Source of the DNA: an uncultured Candidatus Melainabacteria bacterium
GTDB lineage: Bacteria > Cyanobacteriota > Vampirovibrionia > Gastranaerophilales > Gastranaerophilaceae
Length of the DNA stretch: 64,000 bases
Direction: 5' to 3'
NCBI GenBank assembly: GCA_949902595.1
Contig: CATLDC010000001.1
Coordinates: 124,001-188,000, forward strand
Below the pieces are notes generated by a model. The model was not told the origin of the DNA and did no database searches. It saw only the letters and a list, made by a program, of their open reading frames with translations. Positions 9,123 to 20,770 of this stretch are shown here, one piece after another; within the stretch, counting starts at the first letter, position 1, and each line of letters starts with the position of its first letter. The position numbers and the translations under genes are program-made.

Positions 9123-10682
9123 ATGGAAAAAAAGTTTGTTGAGTTAAGGGAAAGTTTTTCAGAAAAGTTAGAAAAAATTTCAGTAGAATCTAACAGGGCA
9201 TGTTGGGATTTTTACACAAACTCTAACGAGGAAAATATGCGCAGATACGAGGATACGCAAGAAGAGTACTCCAATCTTTTTAAGGACGAAGACATGTACA
9301 AAAGATTCCTCGAAATAGATAAAACAAAGCTCAACAATCACCTTCAAAAACAACTAAAAGATATCCTCAAATCTTTTGACGAGGAGCTTAACACAGGAGA
9401 AGAAATGCAAAAACTGCGTCAAAAAGAGAACGAAATCGCGCAGAAATACAATTCCTACATCCCAAAACTAGACGGCAAGGAAATAACAAAAACCGAAATA
9501 ATAAAAATCCTCCAAACAGAATCCGACCCGCGTACTAGGCAGATGGCCTATAATGCAAAAATCAAGGGCGGAGATATTATTGCAGAAGATTTGAAAGAGT
9601 TCGTAAAAATGAGGAACGAATTTGCAAACAAAAAAGGATACCAGACTTATTTTGAATACAAGCTCAAAGAGGATTACGAAGTAGATTCAGATTTCCTCAA
9701 AAAATTAATCGACGAGGTTTATTCAAACTCAAACAATTCAATAAAACAAATTCAGGAAAATAAACAAAAAGAACTCAAAACTTTCTTCAAAATCGACAGT
9801 CTAAAACCATACCACTACGGACTTTTGCTTGACTCAAATCCTGAAAAAGAAATAAACGAAATCCTGAACCAAAACGATATTGTAGAAATCTCCAAAACCA
9901 TGTACAAAAACATGGGCTACGATGTAGAAAACCTCATCTCAGAAAAGAAACTCACCCTTGACCTTTTTCCGAGAAAAGGTAAAAACACCCACGGGTTTTG
10001 TTTTGATATAGAAGCCGGAAAGGACGCAAGAATCCTTGCAAACCTCACAAACAACGTAACAAGCCTTGATACCCTTAACCACGAAATGGGTCACTGCGTG
10101 TACGATTTGGGTATCTCAATAGAACTTCCGTTTCTCGATAGGACAGCGTCTTCTCCTGCTGTTACAGAAGCAATCGCGATGATGATGGGCGATATAATCA
10201 AACGCGAAGACACGCTTAAGAATCTCGTATCAGAAGAACTTCTTGCTCGGTTCAAAAAATCACTCGTGGAAGACGAAGCAGGGTTCGTCTCAAAAAGTTT
10301 GCTAATCATAGACTTTGAACGCGAGTTCTACAAAAACCCGGATACTAACCCTTCAGAGCTCTGGCGGGATTTGAAAAAGAAATACCTTAACCGCAATGAG
10401 GAGTCTGATAACGAGTGGGCAACAATTCCGCACTATCTTTCACATCCGGCGTATTATCAGAACTATTTCCGCGCAAACCTGATGAAGATTCAGATTTATA
10501 ACTACTTAAAATCAGTGCTCGGAAATATAACAGAGAACAAAAACTCAGCAAGATTCATGGACGAAAATATCTTCGCCTGCGGAGCCTCAATTGAGGAGTA
10601 TGATTTGATAAAAAAACTAACCGGAAAAGACTTTTCAGCAGACGATTTTGTTGAATGGATGAAAACGAATAGCAAAAATTAA
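9123..10682 (+). CDS. M2/M3-type gluzincin metallopeptidase
   Basis: HEMGH zinc motif 'LDTLNHEMGHCVYDLG'; ATG at 9123 preceded by purine-rich SD (gagaggaaaaa) preferred over listed 9054. Confidence 0.75.
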   Translation: MEKKFVELRESFSEKLEKISVESNRACWDFYTNSNEENMRRYEDTQEEYSNLFKDEDMYKRFLEIDKTKLNNHLQKQLKDILKSFDEELNTGEEMQKLRQKENEIAQKYNSYIPKLDGKEITKTEIIKILQTESDPRTRQMAYNAKIKGGDIIAEDLKEFVKMRNEFANKKGYQTYFEYKLKEDYEVDSDFLKKLIDEVYSNSNNSIKQIQENKQKELKTFFKIDSLKPYHYGLLLDSNPEKEINEILNQNDIVEISKTMYKNMGYDVENLISEKKLTLDLFPRKGKNTHGFCFDIEAGKDARILANLTNNVTSLDTLNHEMGHCVYDLGISIELPFLDRTASSPAVTEAIAMMMGDIIKREDTLKNLVSEELLARFKKSLVEDEAGFVSKSLLIIDFEREFYKNPDTNPSELWRDLKKKYLNRNEESDNEWATIPHYLSHPAYYQNYFRANLMKIQIYNYLKSVLGNITENKNSARFMDENIFACGASIEEYDLIKKLTGKDFSADDFVEWMKTNSKN

Positions 10683-10692
10683 GGAGGTTATT

Positions 10693-11010
10693 ATGGAATG
10701 GATAAATTTATTAATTGCAGGTATTTTTGAAATCAGCTGGGCAATTGGCATGAAATACACCCACGGGTTTACTTTGCCAATACCCTCAATCCTGACTGTA
10801 ATCGGCATGGTTTTGAGTTTTTATTTTCTTGCGCTTGCTCTTAAGCAGCTCCCGCTTGGCACAGCTTACGCAGTCTGGACAGGAATCGGAACAATCGGAA
10901 CCGTGATTCTTGGAATAATTCTGTTCAAGGAGCCTGTAAGTGTTATGAGAATTTTTTGTATTTTGCTAATTGTGAGCGGGATTACAGGATTGAAGTTGAT
11001 ATCGAATTAG
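10693..11010 (+). CDS. sugE: SMR family efflux protein (SugE/guanidinium-exporter type)
   Basis: 105 aa, four TM; 'GIFEISWAIGMKYTHGFT' and 'GTAYAVWTGIGTIGTVILGIILFKEP'. Confidence 0.85.
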   Translation: MEWINLLIAGIFEISWAIGMKYTHGFTLPIPSILTVIGMVLSFYFLALALKQLPLGTAYAVWTGIGTIGTVILGIILFKEPVSVMRIFCILLIVSGITGLKLISN

Positions 11011-11763
11011 TTAGTTTAATTTTTCAATGATTCTCAAATATTCTTTTTGTGCTTCATAAACCATTTCTGAAATAAAATTATAGAAACACTGAATATTGCT
11101 GTTTAATTGAGCTTCTTGAAGAGCGTGAATATAATCATTTCTAACAACAGGCGGTATTGTAATAATATTATATCCTGCCTGCAATAAGGCTAAATTCATT
11201 AACAATCTTGCAGTTCTGCCATTTCCGTCAATGAAAGGATGTATGCTTACCAGTCTTTCATGCAGCCATGCTGAGTATTCAACCGGATGCAGTGAATTTT
11301 TTTTATCAGAAATTTCAGAACAAAAATTCTTCATCAATTCCGGAATTTTATCGTACTTAGGTAAATCGTATTCGCTGCCTGTAATCAAAACATTACAATC
11401 ACGATACTGACCTGCCTTATTCTCATTAATATTACAATACAATATTTGGTGTAATCTTAAGATGGTCTGTTCTGTAATATTTTGTTCTTTTTGAGTAACA
11501 TCAAAAAGAAAATCATAGGCATTCGCCTGACCAATAACTTCCAGATGGTCTTTAACAGGCTTTCCACCTATTGTAATTCCATCTTCTATAATAATTTTTG
11601 TTTCACTCAAAGAAAGAGTGTTGCCTTCAAGTGCATTTGAAGTATAGGTAAAGCTTATTTTAAAATAAGCTTTAATCTGATTTAATATGTTTTCAGATAA
11701 AGGTCTATAACTATCTATTTTTAATTTTAATTCGTCGATATCTTGCAATCTGTTTTTATACAT
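11011..11763 (-). CDS. Fic family protein with N-terminal inhibitory motif
   Basis: 'HPFIDGNGRTARLLMN' Fic core; 'TYTSNALEGN' matches an (S/T)xxxE(G/N) inhibitory helix motif. Confidence 0.9.
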   Translation of the reverse strand: MYKNRLQDIDELKLKIDSYRPLSENILNQIKAYFKISFTYTSNALEGNTLSLSETKIIIEDGITIGGKPVKDHLEVIGQANAYDFLFDVTQKEQNITEQTILRLHQILYCNINENKAGQYRDCNVLITGSEYDLPKYDKIPELMKNFCSEISDKKNSLHPVEYSAWLHERLVSIHPFIDGNGRTARLLMNLALLQAGYNIITIPPVVRNDYIHALQEAQLNSNIQCFYNFISEMVYEAQKEYLRIIEKLN

Positions 11764-11803
11764 AATTTAGTCCTTTTAAATATTATACAACAAAAGCACT
11801 AAA

Positions 11804-11826
11804 AAAGAGCCATCAAGGCTCTTTTG
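11804..11826 (-). terminator. Rho-independent terminator after tRNA-Met
   Basis: aaaagagcc-atcaa-ggctctttt hairpin with U-tract on the minus strand. Confidence 0.6.
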
Positions 11827-11835
11827 ATTAAATTT

Positions 11836-11906
11836 GGGCCCGGAGGGATTCGAACCCACGACCAAAGGATTATGAGTCCTCTGCGCTACCGCTGCGCCAC
11901 AGGCCC
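11836..11906 (-). tRNA. tRNA with CAT anticodon (elongator Met, or Ile2 if lysidinylated)
   Basis: Reverse complement gggcctgtggcgcagcggtagcgcagaggactCATaatcctttggtcgtgggttcgaatccctccgggccc folds as a cloverleaf; one T-stem mismatch. Confidence 0.9.
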
Positions 11907-11940
11907 GTGGCGTATAATACAAAATCTTTCGTCAGGCGCA

Positions 11941-12034
11941 GCGCTAGCGGGGAAACTCCGTTTCCTGCGCTACCTACCTCTCAAAAAATGCTCAACGGTT
12001 CGCATTTTTTTCGGCAGAGTGCCACAGGCCCGTG
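11941..12034. repeat. Partial, interrupted copy of the tRNA-Met 5' half with inserted hairpins
   Basis: gccacaggcccgtg repeated at 11896 and 12021; tgcgctacc repeated at 11882 and 11966; hairpins GGAAAC-TCC-GTTTCC and AAAAAATGC-N10-GCATTTTTT. Confidence 0.6.
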
Positions 12035-12255
12035 AAAAGTATAAAATATATTCAATTGTCATGGACTTATTAATCTTAACAATTAAATACCAAAAAATCA
12101 AGAGAGTCTATTTTAACAACCCTTTTTCAAGAAGCAGCGCGCAAAATTTGTCTTCTCCACAATTCATTTCTTTTTTTCTGTTGCAATTTTATTGCAATTG
12201 TTTTGTTAATTTAGTTGTAATAAAATGATAAAAAGTTTGTAAAGGGTGTAACAAC

Positions 12256-12399
12256 ATGAGCACAACTAAAAAACGATTTGTATTATTAATAGAGCCGGAA
12301 GTATTTGAAAAATTTAAGAAACTTGCAGAAGAGCAAAACCGCACTGCCGGTAATCTTGGCGCGACGCTTATTAAAGATTACGTAAAAAAACACTCCTAA
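12256..12399 (+). CDS. Small ribbon-helix-helix/CopG-like protein (47 aa)
   Basis: MSTTKKRFVLLIEPEVFEKFKKLAEEQNRTAGNLGATLIKDYVKKHS*. Confidence 0.6.
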   Translation: MSTTKKRFVLLIEPEVFEKFKKLAEEQNRTAGNLGATLIKDYVKKHS

Positions 12400-12524
12400 A
12401 ATATTTTTGTGCTACAATATAAGTATAGAAAACTTTTCCGTTAGTAGTCTGTTCCAAAGGGGTTCGGAGAAGTGGAAAAACAGGCTGATAGGCGGGCGGA
12501 ATGAACCCCGCCAGAATGATATAA

Positions 12525-14969
<2,445 letters not shown>

Positions 14970-15068
14970 TGGGGTAAGTGTATTGGGTCGGCAGACAGAG
15001 GTAAATGTTACTGGTTTATATTGAAACTACAGGTCTGCCTCAATGGTGGGACTACAAGATTTGAATAG

Positions 15069-15105
15069 CTCCCTCGCCCCTTGTGGGAGAGGGTTGGGGT
15101 GAGGG
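15069..15105. repeat. REP-like palindromic repeat
   Basis: ctccctcgccccttgtgggagagggttggggtgaggg; related to 1850-1897. Confidence 0.6.
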
Positions 15106-15109
15106 TATT

Positions 15110-16333
15110 ATGAATTACGATTTTAAACAAGCCGAAAAAAGCCTTAGTCAAGAATTTGAACGGGTTAACGAAATAAGAGACTATAACCAGAGAAAAGTCT
15201 TAAAAGCTTTCTTTGATAACCGTGTTGCTCCGGAACACTTTTACACAGTATCAGGCTACGGGCACGACGATTTGGGACGAGAAGTTCTGGATAAAGTTTT
15301 TGCCCAAGTATTTTGCGCAGAAAAAGCACTGGTAAGAATCCATTTTGCTTCCGGCACACATACTTTAGCCTGTGCATTATTCGGGAATCTAAGATACGGA
15401 GATAAACTTCTGTCTGTAGCGGGTGCGCCTTATGATACAATGCAAGAGGTCATCGGGACCGCCGGAGATGAGGAGACTAAACGCTCATCACTAATAGGAA
15501 ACGGAGTTTTATACGACGAAGTACCGCTTACAAACAGCATGGAAGTTGATTATACAAAGCTTGAAGAGATGGTAGATTCTACTACAACCATGGTTTTGAT
15601 TCAGCGCTCAAAGGGTTATTCAACCAGAAAATCACTTCAAATAGATGAAATTGAAAAGATTTGCAAAATTGTAAAATCCAAAAACCCAGACTGTGTCTGC
15701 TTTGTAGATAACTGCTACGGTGAATTTGTCGACTCAAAAGAACCATTGGAAGTTGGCGCAGACTTAATAGCAGGCTCATTAATAAAAAACCCGGGCGGAG
15801 GCATAGTTGAAGCCGGCGGCTACATTGCGGGTAAAGAACTTTATGTGGAACGTGCGGCAAACCGTCTTACAGCACCCGGTATAGGCTCTGAAGGCGGAGC
15901 AATGTTTAACCAGCACAGACTAATTTTTCAGGGGTTATTCATGGCACCATCAATTGTGTCAGAAGCGGTTAAAGGGGCAATTCTTGCTGCGAAAGTTTTT
16001 GAAGATATCGGGTTCAATTCAGCACCTAGATATGACGAAAAGCGCACTGATATTATTCAAAACATAATTTTTGGCTCTCCGGAGCCGTTAGAGGAATTCT
16101 GTCGCACAATTCAGTCTTTATCACCGATTAACGGCTATGTGACACCAATTCCGGAGTACATACCGGGATATGAGGACAAAGTAATCATGGCTGGCGGGAC
16201 ATTCGTAGAAGGTTCAACAATCGAGCTTTCAGCAGACGGTCCGATGCGAGCTCCTTATGTTGCGTATTTGCAGGGCGGATTGAATTATGCGCATGTGAAG
16301 ATTTGTCTGGAAGAGATTGTGAAGAAGTTGTAG
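15110..16333 (+). CDS. Methionine gamma-lyase family / aluminum resistance-like PLP enzyme
   Basis: 'NPDCVCFVDNCYGEFVDSKEP...DLIAGSLIKNPGGGI' lysine motif; the listed start (MGEGWGEGI) lies in the REP repeat, so ATG 15110 is preferred. Confidence 0.85.
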   Translation: MNYDFKQAEKSLSQEFERVNEIRDYNQRKVLKAFFDNRVAPEHFYTVSGYGHDDLGREVLDKVFAQVFCAEKALVRIHFASGTHTLACALFGNLRYGDKLLSVAGAPYDTMQEVIGTAGDEETKRSSLIGNGVLYDEVPLTNSMEVDYTKLEEMVDSTTTMVLIQRSKGYSTRKSLQIDEIEKICKIVKSKNPDCVCFVDNCYGEFVDSKEPLEVGADLIAGSLIKNPGGGIVEAGGYIAGKELYVERAANRLTAPGIGSEGGAMFNQHRLIFQGLFMAPSIVSEAVKGAILAAKVFEDIGFNSAPRYDEKRTDIIQNIIFGSPEPLEEFCRTIQSLSPINGYVTPIPEYIPGYEDKVIMAGGTFVEGSTIELSADGPMRAPYVAYLQGGLNYAHVKICLEEIVKKL

Positions 16334-16355
16334 TTGGTTATTATTTTTTATTGTA

Positions 16356-16385
16356 TAGCGGGTCAAGAAGGCCCGCTATATTTTT
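16356..16385 (+). terminator. Rho-independent terminator
   Basis: tagcggg...cccgcta hairpin followed by T-rich tract. Confidence 0.6.
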
Positions 16386-16545
16386 ATAAAATTCTCATTT
16401 CTTCTATACGGAATAATAAAAAAGTTAAAAAATATGTATTCCTTTTAAAGGAATTAAGTAAAATTTTAAATTTTTAAGCAAAAAGCTTGACAAACTATAA
16501 AAGGGATTTATAATAAAAGTAACAAAACCAATGATAGGAGAAAAC

Positions 16546-17739
16546 ATGTCAACGCTTAAAAGAATGGATTATACTCCGCAAAATAGACCTATAGCTGGAT
16601 TGCTGTCTGATATTGATGATGGTTATATTGATTTGGAGCCAAAGTATCAAAGGTGTTTTGTTTGGAACGAAGCTATGCAAAAAGAATTAATCTATAGTGT
16701 CATGTTTAAGAATCCGATTGGCACGCTAACCTTGTGGGAAAAGAGTCAGGAAGACAAAAAGATTACTGACGGGTTGCAAAGATTGACAACGCTTCGGCGT
16801 TTTTTCAAGAACGAGCTTTATGTTGACGGAAAAATAGCAAAGGCAATAATAGAGTTAAGCTTACCAATTATAGACAAGGCTGTTGAATCCAATGAAAATC
16901 CTGTGGAGACAAAAAAAGCAAAAAGATTAAAACGCATGTTTATCCAAAAAAATCCGAGGTTATATTATTCAGACTTTACAGAAAGAATGATGCAGTATTT
17001 CAAGGATTTTGAAATTCCGGTTATGAACATAAGGTACGCAACAGAAAAGGACATTCGTGATTATTTCAGGCGGATTCAGATTCAGGAAAAGCTCAAGGCT
17101 GGAGAGATTATAAATTCAATAGACAGCAATGTTTTGCAAAAAATAATGCTGCAGATTAATGATTTAAACGCTTTGAAATCCAAGCTCGGGTTTGCGCAGG
17201 ACAAAAGGCATGAGTTTGAAAAAGTTTATTACAGTTTAATCGGAATACTTGAGGGCAAGTTTACGCTTGGTGTACTTGATAAGAAAATTATCAGGTATGT
17301 TGAAGACCTTGATGAGCGAGCTGAAGAGTTTTACAGCAATGTTGAGTTGCAGGATAAGATAAACAAATTAAACACTAATTTTAACGCTATTACAGAGCTT
17401 GACATAAGTATTGAGCTCGGGCGAAGTGATTTGAAGTTTTTAATATTTCAGTGTGCGAATGATTTTTACGGATTAAAGCAGGAGTATGGTTTACAAAGTA
17501 TTGTGCAGGCATTTGGAGCTGTTTGCAACAGGTTTAAGGCTTTTTATTCGTACAAGACTCTGGAGGAGGCAATAAAGGATTATTTTACGCCTAAAATGCT
17601 GGCTGACAAATCTTTGATGGAAGATTACAAAACCGTTTCAATCTTGAGAAAAAGCAGCCACAAATTGCATTCTGTAGAGGAAAGAATGCAAATCTTGCGC
17701 GACCTGATTGAATATGAAATTAAAAATAAGGTGGCATAA
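16546..17739 (+). CDS. DUF262 domain protein (GmrS/ParB-like)
   Basis: 'LEPKYQRCFVWNEAMQKELIYSVMFKNPIGTLTLWE' and 'KITDGLQRLTTLRRF' (DGQQR-like) motifs; ATG 16546 after gatAGGAGaaaac. Confidence 0.7.
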   Translation: MSTLKRMDYTPQNRPIAGLLSDIDDGYIDLEPKYQRCFVWNEAMQKELIYSVMFKNPIGTLTLWEKSQEDKKITDGLQRLTTLRRFFKNELYVDGKIAKAIIELSLPIIDKAVESNENPVETKKAKRLKRMFIQKNPRLYYSDFTERMMQYFKDFEIPVMNIRYATEKDIRDYFRRIQIQEKLKAGEIINSIDSNVLQKIMLQINDLNALKSKLGFAQDKRHEFEKVYYSLIGILEGKFTLGVLDKKIIRYVEDLDERAEEFYSNVELQDKINKLNTNFNAITELDISIELGRSDLKFLIFQCANDFYGLKQEYGLQSIVQAFGAVCNRFKAFYSYKTLEEAIKDYFTPKMLADKSLMEDYKTVSILRKSSHKLHSVEERMQILRDLIEYEIKNKVA

Positions 17740-17882
17740 TGGATTTGACCTGGATTCTTAATTTGTTCAAATATTTTAAAAGTTGTATTAGCAGCAAGAG
17801 AAAAAAGAGTGCTACCAACAATATTGAAATAAAAAATTCGACAGTTATTTTAATAGGCGATATAAGAAAATTAACCAAATGA
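17739..17882 (+). CDS. Small basic hypothetical protein, overlaps the DUF262 stop
   Basis: MDLTWILNLFKYFKSCISSKRKKSATNNIEIKNSTVILIGDIRKLTK*; TAATG overlap indicates translational coupling. Confidence 0.4.
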   Translation: MDLTWILNLFKYFKSCISSKRKKSATNNIEIKNSTVILIGDIRKLTK

Positions 17883-17988
17883 TTTTCAAAACTTCATATT
17901 AAGAAACTTACCCCCTTTACAAAAAAAATTCATCATGTATTATAATAAATGTAGCCGATATTTCAAAAGAATAAAGGTTATCCCTTGT

Positions 17989-18064
17989 GGGGGTTTAGCT
18001 CAGCTGGTAGAGCACCTGCTTTGCACGCAGGGGGTCAGGAGTTCGAATCTCCTAACCTCCACCA
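17989..18064 (+). tRNA. tRNA-Ala(TGC), CCA encoded
   Basis: gggggtttagctcagctggtagagcacctgctTTGCacgcagggggtcaggagttcgaatctcctaacctccacca; canonical cloverleaf. Confidence 0.95.
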
Positions 18065-18113
18065 TTTAAAACAAGTGGTACTCACAAAATCAGAGCCTTC
18101 GGGCTCTTTTTTA
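18057..18113 (+). repeat. Direct repeat R0 (tRNA-Ala 3' tail + terminator), att-like
   Basis: 57 bp identical to 30020-30076. Confidence 0.85.
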
Positions 18114-18412
18114 ATGCTTTGGGTGTACTCAGGATATGAAGAAATTATTGCAGACTTAAATTCAGCGAACCCGATTTCTGCTGTACTTTTTTGAGTAATT
18201 TGCTCGGAAGGATTTCAAATGTAGATTGGGGTAGCAACCCCAACAACACTAAATCACAGGTGGTTGGAAGTTGGCTGAGTATTTCAGTTTCAAATTACTC
18301 ATTTCACTCTTTTTCTACTCACTAAAAATTTTTATTTTTCTAAAAAATTGTCCTGTCTTTACTCTAAAAGCCGATTTAACCCTTGAGTAATCAAAGAGTA
18401 GTTTGAGTATTT

Positions 18413-20407
18413 TTAAATTTGATTTAATCTAACATTATCAGGCAATTTACGAATCTTTTTTAATAATTTTTCTGCTTCCTGTAATGTTTTTCTAAAATAT
18501 TTTAATACCGTTTCCTTACTATTACAATTTCCGGTCATTAATAGTGTGTAACATTCGGCAAACATTTCTTCTTCATCCATTGTACAGTAATTGCATAGTC
18601 CGTCTTTTGGATTTGTTGTATTTTCTGTATCCATGCAACAAGCATTACCTTTTTTAGTATACTCATCTATTTCTTTTGTAAATGTTTCATAAAAATTTCG
18701 GCAAGAAGAGGAGTTGTTATTTTCACCGGATAGGTAATTATAGTCAATTGCATGTCCTAACTCATGTACTATAGTATTTAGACTTACTGATGATATTACT
18801 GTTAGTTCATTATGACTCTGATAAAAACCATTTGCATTAAGTTCTTTTAACTTAGCTTCTTTGCCTGAATGACCATATAATTCATTAAATTCTACAAATG
18901 CATCTTCTAAGACTTCTGCCGGCAAATTTTGGATATTGGTTAAAAAGTCACAATAATCTATTTCACTCATGTTTTTGCAAAGTTTATTAACATCAATAGT
19001 TCTGCTAACACCAGTTGTTTTGTTATGAATAGTGATAGTGCCACCTATCCAATCAGTATGAAGATTGTATTGGACATCATATACCATATCACTTGTATAA
19101 TATTTGTTTTTGATTTGAGAATTTTCTATTTTTAAATTTGGCTTGATATCCAATCTGGAACAAGCTTCGTGCCAAATAACACGGTTGTATTGCGCTTTTA
19201 TTTCCGGAGTCAGGTTAGAATTTAAAAAATCTGACTCAAAACTATCTCTGCCTGTTAACTCTTTCCAATATGACGCAAAATCATCATATTGAAAACTTTT
19301 ATCATTGAGCATTGCTTTAAACTCATTGCCAATTCCGGTGTGATCAAGAAAACTTTGCATATCATTTATATTTCTTTCTGAGTATGTTGAAATGTACGTT
19401 TCTTTAATTTTATCCTTTAATTTATCAGTAGTTGTATAAGGTTTCATGCTAAAAAACTCATACAAACTATCTATACTACATCTCATTTCTTCTATTTTTT
19501 GTAGCAGACTTTGTCCCGTAGTTCTTTTATATTCTATTAAAACTTCTTCAATATTTTCAATTGTAAGTTTATTTATATTATCCTGCAAAGAATTTCTTAC
19601 GCTTTTTAATCCTATAAAATTAGTATTTGTTAAATCTTTTATCAGTTCGTGAGCTAATTTTTGATTTTCGTTTAGTATTCTGTTGCCGTTTTTATCGTAA
19701 TTAATCGTTTCAATAAGTTTCTTGCGATATAAATCTCTCATTCTAACCGTTCTTATTTGACCGTTTGAGGAATAATATTCTGTAATTTTATTTGTTTTTA
19801 AGTTTTCATCAAATTCTTGTTCTAAAACTTTTGTACCTGTTATGTCAAAGTTTTTTATTATTCTTTTGGTTTTGTGGTCGATAATAATTTGCTGAAAATG
19901 ATTGTAAGAATAATATATTTCAACTTTTGTACCATTTTCATATTCGCGATATTCGGTATCACATCCTTGCGTTGTTTTGTACTTTATATTCCCAAGACCT
20001 ATTTCTTCATCCAAAGTTTTTTTAGGCATTAAAAACGAAGCCATCGTTTCTGCGTCTACAGCTTTATAACATAAATATTGCATATCATCGTATGTTGGTA
20101 ATTTTATTTCTGAAATATCTTGTCCATATTTTTTACAATATTGCTTTATTTTTTCAATATTTTTTTCATAATTTTCTTTTGTATCATTAAATTCTTCAGG
20201 ATCTATCATTCCATTATTATAGGTACTTTTCTCAAGTTTAATTGGTGGTTTTATGCTTGGTGGAATATCATATATAGAAATTATCAAATTACCCAGCATT
20301 TCTTCTTTGGATGTAAACATTTTGAAATTTGGGATATTAGTATTTATTTTATTTATTGAATTTAGAAAAATGTATTTTTTACCATCAGTCATATATATAT
20401 AAAGCAT
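18413..20407 (-). CDS. Zincin-domain protein, putative ATLF-like metallopeptidase effector/toxin
   Basis: C-terminal 'SLNTIVHELGHAIDYNY' (HExxH) plus downstream 'MDEEEMFAECYTLLMTG' third-ligand-like Glu; N-terminal YD-like 'TGTKVLEQEFDENLKTNKITEYYSSNGQIRTVRMRD'. Confidence 0.5.
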   Translation of the reverse strand: MLYIYMTDGKKYIFLNSINKINTNIPNFKMFTSKEEMLGNLIISIYDIPPSIKPPIKLEKSTYNNGMIDPEEFNDTKENYEKNIEKIKQYCKKYGQDISEIKLPTYDDMQYLCYKAVDAETMASFLMPKKTLDEEIGLGNIKYKTTQGCDTEYREYENGTKVEIYYSYNHFQQIIIDHKTKRIIKNFDITGTKVLEQEFDENLKTNKITEYYSSNGQIRTVRMRDLYRKKLIETINYDKNGNRILNENQKLAHELIKDLTNTNFIGLKSVRNSLQDNINKLTIENIEEVLIEYKRTTGQSLLQKIEEMRCSIDSLYEFFSMKPYTTTDKLKDKIKETYISTYSERNINDMQSFLDHTGIGNEFKAMLNDKSFQYDDFASYWKELTGRDSFESDFLNSNLTPEIKAQYNRVIWHEACSRLDIKPNLKIENSQIKNKYYTSDMVYDVQYNLHTDWIGGTITIHNKTTGVSRTIDVNKLCKNMSEIDYCDFLTNIQNLPAEVLEDAFVEFNELYGHSGKEAKLKELNANGFYQSHNELTVISSVSLNTIVHELGHAIDYNYLSGENNNSSSCRNFYETFTKEIDEYTKKGNACCMDTENTTNPKDGLCNYCTMDEEEMFAECYTLLMTGNCNSKETVLKYFRKTLQEAEKLLKKIRKLPDNVRLNQI

Positions 20408-20481
20408 AGTAAGTATATGAAATTGACATAAATGTAAACTTTTTTACAATTCTTAATACTCAAACTCCCTGCTCAAAATCA

Positions 20482-20760
20482 TCAAACCATGTGTCGTTTC
20501 ACATCTGCAATTCCTTGTTTGGCGAGCTTAACGAGTTTTTCAATAGAATCAAAGGGTTTACGGAAAATAAGTTTAACTTTTTTATCCTTAACTGTTGCGT
20601 TCAAATAAACTTCTCTAATGATTTGAGCGACTTCTTCGGCTTTGAGTTCGGTGGCTGGTAAGCTCGCTTTACTGCATAAATTAAGGATTTTCAGCCCAAT
20701 ATCTAAGTAATTTGTGTTAGCTTTTGTGTGTCTTTGGAGTTCTGCTGATAAACTCTTCAA
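20482..20760 (-). pseudogene. C-terminal fragment of a serine-type recombinase (92 aa ORF)
   Basis: 'NYLDIGLKILNLCSKA...LNATVKDKKVKLIFRKPFDSIEKLVKLAKQ' resembles serine recombinase C-termini; a degraded homologous copy lies at 30130-30233. Confidence 0.5.
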
Positions 20761-20770
20761 ATTAAATTTG

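Noticed and set aside
10600-10693. Guanidine riboswitch upstream of sugE-like gene
   Set aside because: Only ~10 bp separate it from the peptidase gene; no ykkC/mini-ykkC-like motif found.
11824-12228. 134-aa ORF MIKFGPGGIRTHDQRIMS...
   Set aside because: Translation of the complement of tRNA-Met and its degenerate copy; a classic tRNA artefact ORF.
15083-15109. Start of the methionine gamma-lyase family gene at 15083
   Set aside because: MGEGWGEGI is encoded by the REP-like repeat; ATG 15110 matches the protein start better.
17985-18194. 69-aa ORF MWGFSSAGRAPALHAGG...
   Set aside because: It is a translation of the tRNA-Ala gene and the att repeat.
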